The notes under the pieces are model-generated. The model searched no databases. It saw nothing but the letters and a program-made list of their open reading frames with translations, and had not been told where the DNA came from. Source: Nocardioides sp. NBC_00368 (GTDB lineage Bacteria > Actinomycetota > Actinomycetes > Propionibacteriales > Nocardioidaceae). Taken from it: a stretch of 64,000 nt of DNA. Below are positions 49,479 to 58,334 of the stretch, piece after piece. The stretch lies in the NCBI RefSeq assembly GCF_036090055.1, contig NZ_CP107970.1, forward strand, positions 746,501-810,500, in the 5' to 3' direction. The position numbers and the translations under genes are program-made. Within the stretch, counting starts at the first letter, position 1. Every line of letters starts with the position of its first letter.

Positions 49479-50777
49479 TCAGCGGGTGCCGGTGGCGCGC
49501 TGGCGCCGGCGGGCGCGGGAGCCGGGGCGGCTCTTGCGGGTGCCGGTGCCCTCGCCGGCGGGGCGGCGCGGCGGCTGGGTGACGACCGGGACGAAGGCGC
49601 CCGGACGGCTGCGCTCGCCCGGGGCGAGCTCGACCAGGATCGGGTGGGTCGGACCGTCCACGCGGGTGGTCGTGGGCTTGATCCCGGCGGCGCGGGTGAG
49701 GGTGCGTACGTCCTTGACCTGGTCGGGAAGCATCAGGGTGACCACGGTGCCGGAGGCGCCGGCACGGGCCGTACGCCCGGAGCGGTGCAGGTAGGCCTTG
49801 TGCTCGGCGGGCGGGTCGGCGTGGACCACGAGGGTGACGTCGTCGACGTGGATCCCGCGGGCGGCGATGTCGGTGGCGACCAGGGTGGTCGCCTTGCCGG
49901 AGTGGAAGGCCTCCAGGTTGCGCACACGGGCGTTCTGGGAGAGGTCGCCGTGGAGCTCGACGGCCGGGATGCCGGCGCGCCCGAGCTGGCGGGCGACGCC
50001 CTTGGCGCCGTGCTTGGTGCGGGTGAAGACGACGGTGCGGCCCGGGGCGGCGGCCAGGTCGGCGAGCACCGGGATGCGGTGCTCACGCGCCGAGAGATGG
50101 AGCACGTGGTGCTCCATCTCGGCGACCGGCGACTGGGCGGAGTCGGCCTCGTGCACGACCGGGGCGGAGAGGAACTGCTTGACCAGCACGTTGATGCCCT
50201 TGTCGAGCGTCGCGCTGAACAGGAGGCGCTGGCTGCCCTTCGGGGTCGCCGCCAGCAGGCGCCGTACGGCGGGAAGGAAGCCGAGGTCGGCCATGTGGTC
50301 GGCCTCGTCGAGGACGGTGACCTCGATGGAGGACAGGTCGGCGTGACGCTGACCGATCAGGTCCTCGAGCCGGCCGGGGCAGGCGAGGACGACGTCGGCG
50401 CCCTTGCGCAGGCCGATCACCTGCGGGTTCTGCCCGACGCCACCGAAGACGGTCTGCACGCTCAGGCCCGCCTCCGTGGCGAGCGGGCGCAGCGACTCCT
50501 CGATCTGCCGGACCAGCTCACGGGTCGGCGCGAGCACGAGGGCGCGGGGCTTGCCCGCCTTCGCCTTCGGGCCGCCGGCGAGGCGGGCGACGAGCGGAAG
50601 CAGGAAGGCGTACGTCTTGCCCGACCCGGTCCGCCCGCGGCCGAGCACGTCGCGGCCGGCGAGCGAGTCCGGCAGGGTCGCTGCCTGGATCGGGGTCGGG
50701 GAGGTGATGCCGTGGTGGTCGAGAACGGCGGTCAGGTCTGCGGGCACGCCGAGCGCGCTGAAGCTCTGCTGAGACAA
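49479..50777 (-). CDS. DEAD-box RNA helicase
   Basis: 432 residues from a TTG at 50777; an in-frame stop lies close upstream so this is the only start. Motifs: Q motif (FSALGVPADL...PTPIQ), I (GRTGSGKT), Ia (APTRELV), II (DEAD, in VLDEADHMAD), III (SAT, in LLFSATLDK), IV (VVFTRTKHG), V (ATDIAARGIHVDDV), VI (HRSGRTARAG). The C terminus is basic (RKSRPGSRARRRQRATGTR) and probably binds RNA. No SD precedes the TTG, so leaderless or weak initiation is possible. Confidence 0.93.
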   Translation of the reverse strand: MSQQSFSALGVPADLTAVLDHHGITSPTPIQAATLPDSLAGRDVLGRGRTGSGKTYAFLLPLVARLAGGPKAKAGKPRALVLAPTRELVRQIEESLRPLATEAGLSVQTVFGGVGQNPQVIGLRKGADVVLACPGRLEDLIGQRHADLSSIEVTVLDEADHMADLGFLPAVRRLLAATPKGSQRLLFSATLDKGINVLVKQFLSAPVVHEADSAQSPVAEMEHHVLHLSAREHRIPVLADLAAAPGRTVVFTRTKHGAKGVARQLGRAGIPAVELHGDLSQNARVRNLEAFHSGKATTLVATDIAARGIHVDDVTLVVHADPPAEHKAYLHRSGRTARAGASGTVVTLMLPDQVKDVRTLTRAAGIKPTTTRVDGPTHPILVELAPGERSRPGAFVPVVTQPPRRPAGEGTGTRKSRPGSRARRRQRATGTR

Positions 50778-50917
50778 GGAGGAGTCAACTTTTCAAGCGA
50801 GGTGTCTCGCCATAGGAAAAGTCGCATCCGAGAGCGGCCGGGGGCAAGACCGGAACGGGCCGCGGTAAGCAGATACTACCGGTAGGTGACCCGTCTACCA
50901 GAATCCTCGGTGCCCCT

Positions 50918-50939
50918 GGTCTCGACAAGCTCGACCACC
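50918..50939. repeat. Intergenic GAGCTTGTCGAGACC-type element
   Basis: Reading the minus strand gives GGTGGTCGAGCTTGTCGA then GACC, 10 bp downstream of the alcohol dehydrogenase stop. It shares GAGCYTGTCGA with the TGAGCCTGTCGAAGGG elements at 36868 and 55339, so it looks like a diverged member of the same dispersed element. Its function is unknown. Confidence 0.5.
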
Positions 50940-50948
50940 GGTCTCATG

Positions 50949-52103
50949 TCACGCCCACGGGTCGACCAGGATCTTGGCGTGCGTCTCCGGGTCGGCGAGA
51001 TCTGCGAAGGCCTGGGCGACCCCGTCGAGACCGACGGTGCCGGTGTGCAGCGGCGAGGGGTCGACCTTGCCACCGGCGATCAGCTCGAGCGTGCGCGCGA
51101 ACTCGGCCGGGTCGTAGCCGAAGACGAACCGCAGGTCGATCTCCTTGTGGATCGCGATCGCGGGCCGGATCGTGTCCGGCTCCATGCAGACCCCGACCAC
51201 CACGACGCGGGTGTGCAGCGGCGCCGCGGTCATGATCTGCTCCAGCATCCCGGGCACGCCGACGCACTCGAAGACAACCGGGCCGGTCGGCGACTGTCCG
51301 AGGCGGTCGGCGTTGAGCAGCACGGTCTCCCAGGGGAGCAGCGGGATGCGCCGGATGACCTGCATCGCGTCGATCCCGAAGCCCAGGTAGTCGGTCAGCG
51401 AGCTCACCGGTCCGCGCTGCTTGTAGGCGTCCCACGGCGAGGACTCGCGCGGGTCGACGACCACGTCGGCCCCGCACTCCACCGCCAGCGCGCGGCGCGC
51501 GGGGGAGAGGTCGGAGGCGACCACCGTCTTCACCCCCTGCGCCTTGAGCATGAGGATGACGGCCAGCCCGATCGGGCCGCAGCCGATGACCACGGCCGGG
51601 CGCCGAGCGGAGACCGCCCCGCGGCGTACGGCGTGGAAGGCGACAGCGAGGGGTTCGGTGAAGACCGCCTGGTCGGGCGAGACCCCGTCGGGGACGGGGA
51701 AGGTGAACGCCTCCTGGACGACGCAGTACTCCGCGAAACCGCCGGGGGAGTCGACGTCGAAGCCGACCATGTGGATCGCCCCATCGGTACGCAGCACCGG
51801 CAGCGCCGCCACCGAGGTGCCCGGCTCCCAGCGACCGCGCGTCTCCGGGCCGTAGGCGACGACCTCGCCGAGGATCTCGTGGCCCAGCACGATCTCCTGG
51901 TCCGGGGTCATCGCGGTGGTGTAGCCGATCTCGGTGACCACCTGGTTGAGCTCGTCGCTGTGCTCGCGCACGTGCAGGTCGGAGCCGCAGATCCCGGTGC
52001 GCAGCACCTTGATCAGCAGTTGACCCGGCCCGGGCTCGGGACGCGGGACCGACCGCACGGAGAGCTCGCCCTTGTGGACCACGGTTGCGCGCATCTGGTT
52101 CAT
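50949..52103 (-). CDS. Zinc-dependent alcohol dehydrogenase (MDR family)
   Basis: 384 residues from the ATG at 52103; an alternative ATG three codons in is possible. GICGSDLHVREHS (catalytic-zinc Cys), LGHEILGEVVAYG (zinc Glu/His region), and the cofactor fold AVVIGCGPIGLAVILMLKAQG. There is no GSCHxCxxC-type structural-zinc cluster in the usual place. FTEPLAVAFHAVRRG is also conserved. Oxidises an unknown alcohol or sugar alcohol with NAD(P). Confidence 0.9.
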   Translation of the reverse strand: MNQMRATVVHKGELSVRSVPRPEPGPGQLLIKVLRTGICGSDLHVREHSDELNQVVTEIGYTTAMTPDQEIVLGHEILGEVVAYGPETRGRWEPGTSVAALPVLRTDGAIHMVGFDVDSPGGFAEYCVVQEAFTFPVPDGVSPDQAVFTEPLAVAFHAVRRGAVSARRPAVVIGCGPIGLAVILMLKAQGVKTVVASDLSPARRALAVECGADVVVDPRESSPWDAYKQRGPVSSLTDYLGFGIDAMQVIRRIPLLPWETVLLNADRLGQSPTGPVVFECVGVPGMLEQIMTAAPLHTRVVVVGVCMEPDTIRPAIAIHKEIDLRFVFGYDPAEFARTLELIAGGKVDPSPLHTGTVGLDGVAQAFADLADPETHAKILVDPWA

Positions 52104-52119
52104 CGGGGCCGACGCTACC

Positions 52120-53115
52120 TCACCCGGCCGGCAGCGATCCGGAGGCGATCCGGTGCAGGTGAGCGGTGAACGAGTGCTGATGGTCGACGCGGGGCAGCCG
52201 CAGCGCGGCGCCGGTGACCAGGTGCAGGGTGACGTCGATGCGCGGGTTGGCCTTGCGTTCGTCGACGACACCGGTGTCGATCCGGGTCACGTCCTCCCAG
52301 AGGATGACGTCGGTGTGCCGGGCGTGCTCCATGACCAGGCCGCCGTCGTAGAGCCCGAGGTCCACCGCGACCGGGCGCTGCAGGCCGAGCCAGGCCAGCC
52401 GGAAGCCGAGGATCAGCCCGACGAGCGCGACCAGGCCCCCGCCCAGCACCAGCACCGTCGGCAGGTGCGGCCGGGTGGCGATCCAGGCGCCGAGCGCGAT
52501 GAGCGCCGGACCGAGAAGCAGCCCGACGGGCACCAGCCACGCCCGTCCGTGCGCCGGGTGCGTGCTCAGCCGGATGCCGAGGTCCTCGGTGAGCGTCTCC
52601 TCGCCCGGCGTACGCAGCCACGCCCGCCGCGTCGGCAGCACCACCAGTCCCAGCACGGTGAGCGCGATCCCGCCCCACAGCAGCGGGTCGCGGCCCATCC
52701 CGACGATCCGGGCCGGCCACGGGTTGATCGCATGCTCTCCGTAGGCGTCGGAGCCGACCACCCACATCCGGAAGGTCGCCTTCGACGGGTCGGGGTCGCG
52801 GCCGATGTCGCGCAGGGTGCCGTGGATGCTCCCGGTGACCTGCTCGCCGTCGACGCGCCACCGCCCCTCGCAGGAGGTGATCTCGCCGGTGCCGCCGTCG
52901 AACTCGCACCGCTTCACCACGCTCACCTCCGCCCACTGCCCGCTGTTCCAGCGGTCGGCGGCCTGCTGCGCGATCACGGTGGCCGGGAACAGCATCGCCA
53001 GCGTGCCGAGGCCAAGGGTGATCAGGACGGTCGCCACCGACGTACGTCGCTGTAATCGGATGATCCGCCGAGACGGGTCGATGAGACGGGACTTGGGGCC
53101 GGTGGTCGGGAGCAC
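52120..53115 (-). CDS. Uncharacterised membrane protein
   Basis: 331 residues from the GTG at 53115, chosen for AAAGG five bases upstream; a GTG five codons earlier is an alternative and the frame is open far beyond. A membrane span near residue 35 (VATVLITLGLGTLAMLFPATV), an extracytoplasmic domain (about 55-125) with two Cys (KRCEFDGGTGEITSCEGRW), and further spans at about 140-160 and 195-240. The C-terminal 80 residues (DLGLYDGGLVMEH..., VILWEDVTRIDTG) resemble a PH-like domain. Family not recognised. It lies close behind the ADH start and divergent from thrS. Confidence 0.65.
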   Translation of the reverse strand: MLPTTGPKSRLIDPSRRIIRLQRRTSVATVLITLGLGTLAMLFPATVIAQQAADRWNSGQWAEVSVVKRCEFDGGTGEITSCEGRWRVDGEQVTGSIHGTLRDIGRDPDPSKATFRMWVVGSDAYGEHAINPWPARIVGMGRDPLLWGGIALTVLGLVVLPTRRAWLRTPGEETLTEDLGIRLSTHPAHGRAWLVPVGLLLGPALIALGAWIATRPHLPTVLVLGGGLVALVGLILGFRLAWLGLQRPVAVDLGLYDGGLVMEHARHTDVILWEDVTRIDTGVVDERKANPRIDVTLHLVTGAALRLPRVDHQHSFTAHLHRIASGSLPAG

Positions 53116-53352
53116 GAGGCCTTTCACATCTGGGAAGGGAGGGACGTCGATCGTGGCGTCGAAAGTGTAGTCGCATGCCCCCACGGGTTCCCGTCGACCG
53201 TGCCAGAGCCCCAGAGGCGTACGAAAGCGCCTGGTCTCCGACCGTATCTGACACGTGTTCACCCATTCGCAGTACGCCGCCGGCGACGGATACGATCGGG
53301 ACGCCGCGCGAGGATCGCGGTCCACCCATCACCGGAACCCACAGGAGCATCC

Positions 53353-55341
53353 GTGTCCGAGATCAAGATCGCCGTACTCACCCCCGACGGGCGCGAGGAG
53401 CGGACGGTCACTACGGGCACGAAGGCGTGGGAGCTCTTCGCGGACAACGCCGACGTGATCGCCGCGCGGGTCGGCGAGGATCTCAAGGACCTCTCCTACG
53501 AGGTCGCCGACGGCGACGACGTCGAGGGCGTCCTGATCGACTCCAAGGACGGCCACGACATCCTGCGCCACTCGACCGCGCACGTGATGGCGCAGGCGGT
53601 GCAGGAGCTCTTCCCCGAGGCCAAGCTCGGCATCGGCCCGCCGGTCACCGACGGCTTCTACTACGACTTCGACGTCGAGACCCCGTTCGTGCCCGAGGAC
53701 CTGGTCAAGATCGAGTCCCGGATGAAGAAGATCATCAAGGCCAACCAGAAGTTCTCCCGCCGGGTCACCACCGACGACGACGCCCGCGTCGAGCTGGCCG
53801 ACGAGCCCTACAAGCTCGAGCTGATCGGCCTCAAGGGCTCTGCGGCCGACGCCGCCGAAGGCGCCGGCGCCGAGGTCGGCGGCGGCGAGCTGACCATCTA
53901 CGACAACCTCGACCGCAACGGCGAGATCGCCTGGAAGGACCTCTGCCGCGGTCCGCACCTGCCGACCACCAAGCGGATCCCCGCCTTCAAGCTGATGCGT
54001 AGCGCGGCGGCCTACTGGCGAGGCGACGAGAAGAACAAGCAGCTCCAGCGCATCTACGGCACCGCCTGGGAGTCCAAGGAGGCGCTCGACGCCCACCTGA
54101 CCCGCATCGAGGAGGCCGAGCGCCGCGACCACCGCAAGCTCGGCCGCGAGCTCGACCTGTTCTCCTTCCCGGACGAGATCGGCTCCGGCCTCCCGGTCTT
54201 CCACCCCAAGGGCGGGATCATCAAGCGGGAGATGGAGGACTACGTACGCGCCAAGCACATCGAGCACGGCTTCGAGTACGTCGGCACCCCTCACATCGCG
54301 CGCGAGCAGCTCTTCCACACCTCGGGCCACCTGCCCTACTACGGCGACGGCATGTTCCCGGCGCTGGACGTGGACGGCCAGGACTACCGCCTCAAGGCGA
54401 TGAACTGCCCGATGCACAACCTGATCTTCCGCTCGCGCGGTCGGTCCTACCGCGAGCTGCCGCTGCGGCTGTTCGAGTTCGGGTCGGTCTACCGCAACGA
54501 GAAGTCGGGCGTCATCCACGGGCTCACCCGTGTGCGCGGCTTCGCCCAGGACGACTCCCACTCCTACTGCACCAAGGAGCAGGCGCCGGCTGAGGTCAAG
54601 CACCTGCTCGACTTCATGCTGACCGTGCTCAAGGACTTCGGCCTCGACGACTTCTACCTGGAGATGTCGACCCGCGACGACGCGAACAAGGACAAGTTCG
54701 TCGGCAGCGACGAGGACTGGGCCGAGGCCACCAAGATCCTCGAGGACGTCGCGTCCGAGACCGGTCTCGAGCTCGTGCCCGACCCGGGCGGCGCGGCGTT
54801 CTACGGACCGAAGATCTCCGTGCAGGCCAAGGACGCGATCGGCCGGACCTGGCAGATGGGCACGGTGCAGTACGACTTCAACCAGCCCTCCGCGGACCGG
54901 TTCAACCTGGAGTACCAGGCCGCCGACGGCACCCGGCAGCAGCCGGTGATGATCCACTCGGCCAAGTTCGGCTCGATCGAGCGGTTCCTCGGTGTGCTCG
55001 TCGAGCACTACGCCGGCGCCATGCCGCCGTGGCTCGCGCCGGTCCAGGTGGAGATGATCCCCGTTGCGGATGCGTTCAACGACTACGTCTACGACATCGC
55101 CGGCAAGCTGAAGAAGGCAGGCGTACGCGTCGAGGTGGACGAGTCCAGCGACCGCTTCCAGAAGAAGATCCGCAACGCCCAGCTCCAGAAGATCCCGTTC
55201 ATGCTGATCGCCGGCGGCGAGGACGTCGAGAAGGGTGCGGTCAGCTTCCGCTACCGCGACGGCCGCCAGGAGAACGGCATCCCGGTCGACGAGGCGATCG
55301 AGCGGATCGTGGCTGCCGTGGAGTCGCACGAGCAGGTCTGA
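53353..55341 (+). CDS. thrS: Threonyl-tRNA synthetase
   Basis: 662 residues from the GTG at 53353, with AGGAG upstream. An N-terminal TGS domain (IKIAVLTPDGREERTV) is followed by the editing domain (HSTAHVMAQAVQELFP), the catalytic core with LKAMNCPMHNLIF (zinc Cys), YRELPLRLFEFGSVYRNEKSG (motif 2) and GSIERFLGVLVEHYAG (motif 3), and the anticodon-binding domain. No T-box-like leader is visible in the 237 bp upstream. A strong terminator follows at 55372. Confidence 0.97.
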   Translation: MSEIKIAVLTPDGREERTVTTGTKAWELFADNADVIAARVGEDLKDLSYEVADGDDVEGVLIDSKDGHDILRHSTAHVMAQAVQELFPEAKLGIGPPVTDGFYYDFDVETPFVPEDLVKIESRMKKIIKANQKFSRRVTTDDDARVELADEPYKLELIGLKGSAADAAEGAGAEVGGGELTIYDNLDRNGEIAWKDLCRGPHLPTTKRIPAFKLMRSAAAYWRGDEKNKQLQRIYGTAWESKEALDAHLTRIEEAERRDHRKLGRELDLFSFPDEIGSGLPVFHPKGGIIKREMEDYVRAKHIEHGFEYVGTPHIAREQLFHTSGHLPYYGDGMFPALDVDGQDYRLKAMNCPMHNLIFRSRGRSYRELPLRLFEFGSVYRNEKSGVIHGLTRVRGFAQDDSHSYCTKEQAPAEVKHLLDFMLTVLKDFGLDDFYLEMSTRDDANKDKFVGSDEDWAEATKILEDVASETGLELVPDPGGAAFYGPKISVQAKDAIGRTWQMGTVQYDFNQPSADRFNLEYQAADGTRQQPVMIHSAKFGSIERFLGVLVEHYAGAMPPWLAPVQVEMIPVADAFNDYVYDIAGKLKKAGVRVEVDESSDRFQKKIRNAQLQKIPFMLIAGGEDVEKGAVSFRYRDGRQENGIPVDEAIERIVAAVESHEQV

Positions 55342-55354
55342 GCCTGTCGAAGGG
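55339..55354 (+). repeat. TGAGCCTGTCGAAGGG element containing the thrS stop codon
   Basis: The 16 bases begin with the TGA stop of thrS. The same 16 bases, on the other strand, occur at 36868-36883 where they begin with the TGA stop of galK. The genes are unrelated, so the match is not homology. A diverged relative is at 50918. Confidence 0.75.
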
Positions 55355-55371
55355 GTCACTGGCCCGCCGAG

Positions 55372-55432
55372 ATAGTCCAGGGAGTTTCCGTCCATTACCA
55401 GCCGGTAGATGGTCGGAAACTCCCTGGACTAT
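55372..55432 (+). terminator. Intrinsic terminator of thrS with a 19-bp perfect stem
   Basis: ATAGTCCAGGGAGTTTCCG (55372-55390) pairs perfectly with 55414-55432. The 23-base loop is itself self-complementary (CCAT...ATGG, with ACC...GGT inside). A TTTT run follows at 55434-55437. It starts 30 bp after the thrS stop and is the strongest terminator in the window. Confidence 0.9.
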
Positions 55433-55450
55433 GTTTTCGACCCCGAAAAA

Positions 55451-55508
55451 TACACGCGACACTAAGTCGCGCGTACTCTTGTTATCGGGACGCGTGTCCG
55501 GGTAACGT
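55451..55508 (+). promoter_or_regulatory. Operator and promoter of the diiron-oxygenase operon
   Basis: TACACGCGAC (55451-55460) and GTCGCGCGTA (55466-55475) form a dyad with one mismatch and a 5-bp spacer. A plausible promoter follows: -35 TTGTTA (55479-55484), 18-bp spacer, -10 TAACGT (55503-55508), about 55 bp before the ATG at 55563. The TetR protein at 58335 is the obvious candidate to bind the dyad. Confidence 0.55.
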
Positions 55509-55562
55509 GGGTCACGTCGTCAGTAGTTCAACGCAGAACGCAACGGTGAAGGAGCGATCGTC

Positions 55563-56558
55563 ATGACCGCCGTTCAGGATGAGAAGTCCACCGGATACGT
55601 CCGCCAGGGCAAGCAGGCCTACCTCGACACGCTGCGTACGCTGTCCGAGGCCTCGGTCGAGGTGCACTTCGACCCGTTCAAGGACATCGACTGGGACTCC
55701 GAGGACCTCGCGGTGCTGCCCGACGACGAGCGCTGGATCCTCAACGACGCCGATGAGATCGGCGCCCACCCGTGGTACAAGGCGCTGCCCAAGCAGCGCC
55801 AGATCGAGATCGGGATGTACCGCTGGGCCCAGGTCGCGAAGGTCGGCCTGCAGTTCGAGCAGCTGCTCATCGGCGGCGTGATGAACCACCTGGTCTGGTC
55901 GGAGAACAACAACCCGGAGTTCCGCTACGCGACTCACGAGGTGACCGAGGAGACCCACCACACCCAGATGTTCCAGGAGTTCGTCAACCGGGTGAACCCC
56001 GACGTGGCGGGCGCGCCGACCTACTTCAAGGTCCTGGTGCCGCTCATGGCCTCGGCCGGCGCCTGGTTCCCGGAGGCGTTCTTCACCGGCATCCTGGCCG
56101 GTGAGGAGCCGATCGACCACCTGCAGAAGGGCGCGATGCGCTCCGGCGGCAGCCACCCCGCGGCCAACCGGATCATGCAGATCCACATCGCCGAGGAGGC
56201 CCGCCACATCGGCTTCGCCCACCAGTACCTCGAGCAGCACGTGCCCGAGCTCGGCCGCGTGAAGAAGACCCTGCTGGCCTACCTCTTCCCGGTCATCATG
56301 CGACTGCTCTGCGACGTGATCATGGTCCCGAGCAAGCAGGCCCGCTACGACATGGGGATCCCGGACGAGGTCGCGAAGGAGATCTGGTGGAAGTCCGAGG
56401 AGTCCGAGAAGCTGCTGCGTGACCTCTTCGGTGACGTACGCCTCCTCGCGGACAACCTGGGCATCCGCAAGGGTCCGGCCAAGCTGCTGTGGAGGCTGAC
56501 CGGCATCGACGGCCGCGCCTCGCGCTTCCGCGCCGAGCCGCGCGCGGCGTCGTACTGA
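55563..56558 (+). CDS. AurF-type diiron oxygenase
   Basis: 331 residues; AAGGAG precedes the ATG. The ferritin-like four-helix fold carries metal ligands in VTEETHHTQMFQEF and HIAEEARHIGFAHQYLEQH, the E-x2-H pattern of AurF/CmlI p-aminobenzoate N-oxygenase relatives. It would use oxygen at a di-iron (or manganese) site; the substrate, possibly an acyl chain or an aryl amine, is unknown. A ferredoxin-NADP reductase gene follows 38 bp later, giving an electron source. Confidence 0.88.
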   Translation: MTAVQDEKSTGYVRQGKQAYLDTLRTLSEASVEVHFDPFKDIDWDSEDLAVLPDDERWILNDADEIGAHPWYKALPKQRQIEIGMYRWAQVAKVGLQFEQLLIGGVMNHLVWSENNNPEFRYATHEVTEETHHTQMFQEFVNRVNPDVAGAPTYFKVLVPLMASAGAWFPEAFFTGILAGEEPIDHLQKGAMRSGGSHPAANRIMQIHIAEEARHIGFAHQYLEQHVPELGRVKKTLLAYLFPVIMRLLCDVIMVPSKQARYDMGIPDEVAKEIWWKSEESEKLLRDLFGDVRLLADNLGIRKGPAKLLWRLTGIDGRASRFRAEPRAASY

Positions 56559-56596
56559 TCCCGTTGAGCCCGACGCCCTAGGACGGTAGTCACAAA

Positions 56597-58279
56597 GTGC
56601 CTCACGTTGTCACCCAGTCGTGCTGTGCGGACGCCTCGTGCGTGGTCGCCTGCCCGGTCAACTGCATCCACCCCGCCCCGGGCGAGCCCGGTTTCGGCGA
56701 GGCCGAGATGCTCTACGTCGACGCCAAGAGCTGCGTCGACTGCGGAGCCTGCGTCACCGCCTGCCCGGCCGACGCGATCGTGCCGCACACGACCCTGACC
56801 GCTGCGCAGAAGCCGTTCCTGGCCATCAACGCGGAGTACTTCGAGGTGTTCCCGCACAAGGACCGCACCCCGCTCGCCCTGGTCCACCCCCAGCGCCGGC
56901 TCACCCGCACCGGGCCGTTCCGGGTCGCGGTGGTGGGGGCCGGGCCGGCCGGGATGTACGCCGCCGACGAGCTGCTCAAGCACCCCGAGATCACCGTCGA
57001 CGTCTTCGACCGGCTGCCGACGCCGTACGGCCTGGTCCGGGCCGGCGTCGCACCCGACCACCAGAGCACCAAGCAGGTCGAGAAGCTGTTCGCGCAGATC
57101 GAGTCGCAGCCCGGGTTCCGCTACTTCCTGGGCGTCGAGGTCGGCAAGGACGTCTCCCACGCCGAGCTGACCGCCCGCTACCACGCCGTCGTCTACACCG
57201 TCGGCGCGGCGAGCGACCGGCCCCTCGGGATCGAGGGCGACGACCTGCCCGGCTCGCTCAGCGCGACCGACTTCGTGGGCTGGTACAACGGCGACCCGGA
57301 CAAGCAGGACCTGCCTGTCCGTCTCGACGCCGAGTCCATCCCCTCGGGCCGGGTCGTCCTGGTCGGCAACGGCAACGTCGCGCTCGACTGCGCCCGGATC
57401 CTCGCCGAGGACCCCGAGCGGCTGGCCGGCACCGACATCGCCGAGGGGCCGCTGGCGGTGCTGCGCGACAGCACGGTGAAGGAGGTCGTCGTCCTCGGGC
57501 GCAGGGGGCCCGGGGAGGCGGCGTTCACCGTGCCGGAGCTGGTCGGGCTGATGGGCCACACCGGTGTCAACGTCGTCGTCGACACCGGTGATCTCCCGAT
57601 CGAGGAGGCTCTGGCCGGTGACGGCACCACCGTCCGGCTGCTGCGCGAGCTCGCCGGCCGCGAGGTGCGTCCGGAGCTGCGTACGATCGTGCTCCGCTTC
57701 CTCAGCTCGCCGGTGCGCGTGCTGGGCGAGGGCCGGGTCACCGGCGTCGAGGTCGGCCGCAACCGCCTCGAGCGCGACGCCGACGGCGTCGTCCGGGCCG
57801 TCCCCACCGGCGAGACCGAGGTCCTCGAGGCCGGGATGCTGCTGCGCGCGGTCGGCTACAAGGGCCTGCCCGTGGCCGACCTTCCCTACGACGGCGCCAT
57901 CGGCACCGTCCCCAACGAGCGTGGCCGGGTGCTCCCGGGCGTCTACGTCGCGGGCTGGGTCAAGCGCGGCCCGAACGGCTTCATCGGCACCAACAAGACC
58001 GATGCCGAGGAGACGGTCGAGCAGCTGCTCGACGACCTCGACGCCGACCGGATCCCGGCGCCCGTGGGCGACACCCGCGAGATCACCGCGATCGTACGCA
58101 GCCGCCAGCCCGGCATGGTCGACCTGGCCGGCTGGCAGGCGATCGACCGGGAGGAGAAGCGCCGCGGTGCCGAGTCCGGCCGTCCGCGGGTCAAGATCAC
58201 CGATGTCGAGGAGATGCGGGGCATCGCCGCGAAGTCGCGGAAACCCCGATACGCTCTGGGGCGTCGCAAGGAGCGCTGA
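56597..58279 (+). CDS. fprB: FprB-type ferredoxin/ferredoxin-NADP reductase
   Basis: 560 residues from the GTG at 56597. Residues 1-65 are a 7Fe-type ferredoxin: CCADASCVVACPVNC and CVDCGACVTACP. The reductase follows with FAD loop VAVVGAGPAGMYAADELL, the FNR signature FDRLPTPYGLVRAGVAPDH, and NADP loop VLVGNGNVALDCARILA. It moves electrons from NADPH to iron-sulfur acceptors, here plausibly the diiron oxygenase encoded upstream. Similar to mycobacterial FprB. Confidence 0.93.
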   Translation: MPHVVTQSCCADASCVVACPVNCIHPAPGEPGFGEAEMLYVDAKSCVDCGACVTACPADAIVPHTTLTAAQKPFLAINAEYFEVFPHKDRTPLALVHPQRRLTRTGPFRVAVVGAGPAGMYAADELLKHPEITVDVFDRLPTPYGLVRAGVAPDHQSTKQVEKLFAQIESQPGFRYFLGVEVGKDVSHAELTARYHAVVYTVGAASDRPLGIEGDDLPGSLSATDFVGWYNGDPDKQDLPVRLDAESIPSGRVVLVGNGNVALDCARILAEDPERLAGTDIAEGPLAVLRDSTVKEVVVLGRRGPGEAAFTVPELVGLMGHTGVNVVVDTGDLPIEEALAGDGTTVRLLRELAGREVRPELRTIVLRFLSSPVRVLGEGRVTGVEVGRNRLERDADGVVRAVPTGETEVLEAGMLLRAVGYKGLPVADLPYDGAIGTVPNERGRVLPGVYVAGWVKRGPNGFIGTNKTDAEETVEQLLDDLDADRIPAPVGDTREITAIVRSRQPGMVDLAGWQAIDREEKRRGAESGRPRVKITDVEEMRGIAAKSRKPRYALGRRKER

Positions 58280-58334
58280 GACGCTCTCGGCACCGGGTTG
58301 GAATCGGGGAGCACGGGATCAGGGGGAGACGCGG

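Noticed and set aside
53116..53352. T-box or other tRNA-sensing leader for thrS
   Set aside because: No T-box core sequence, specifier stem or leader terminator could be found in the 237 bp upstream.
53329..55395. A 688-codon open frame antisense to thrS
   Set aside because: thrS is unambiguous, and the antisense translation has no recognisable domain and highly repetitive Val/Leu/Asp/Gly composition.
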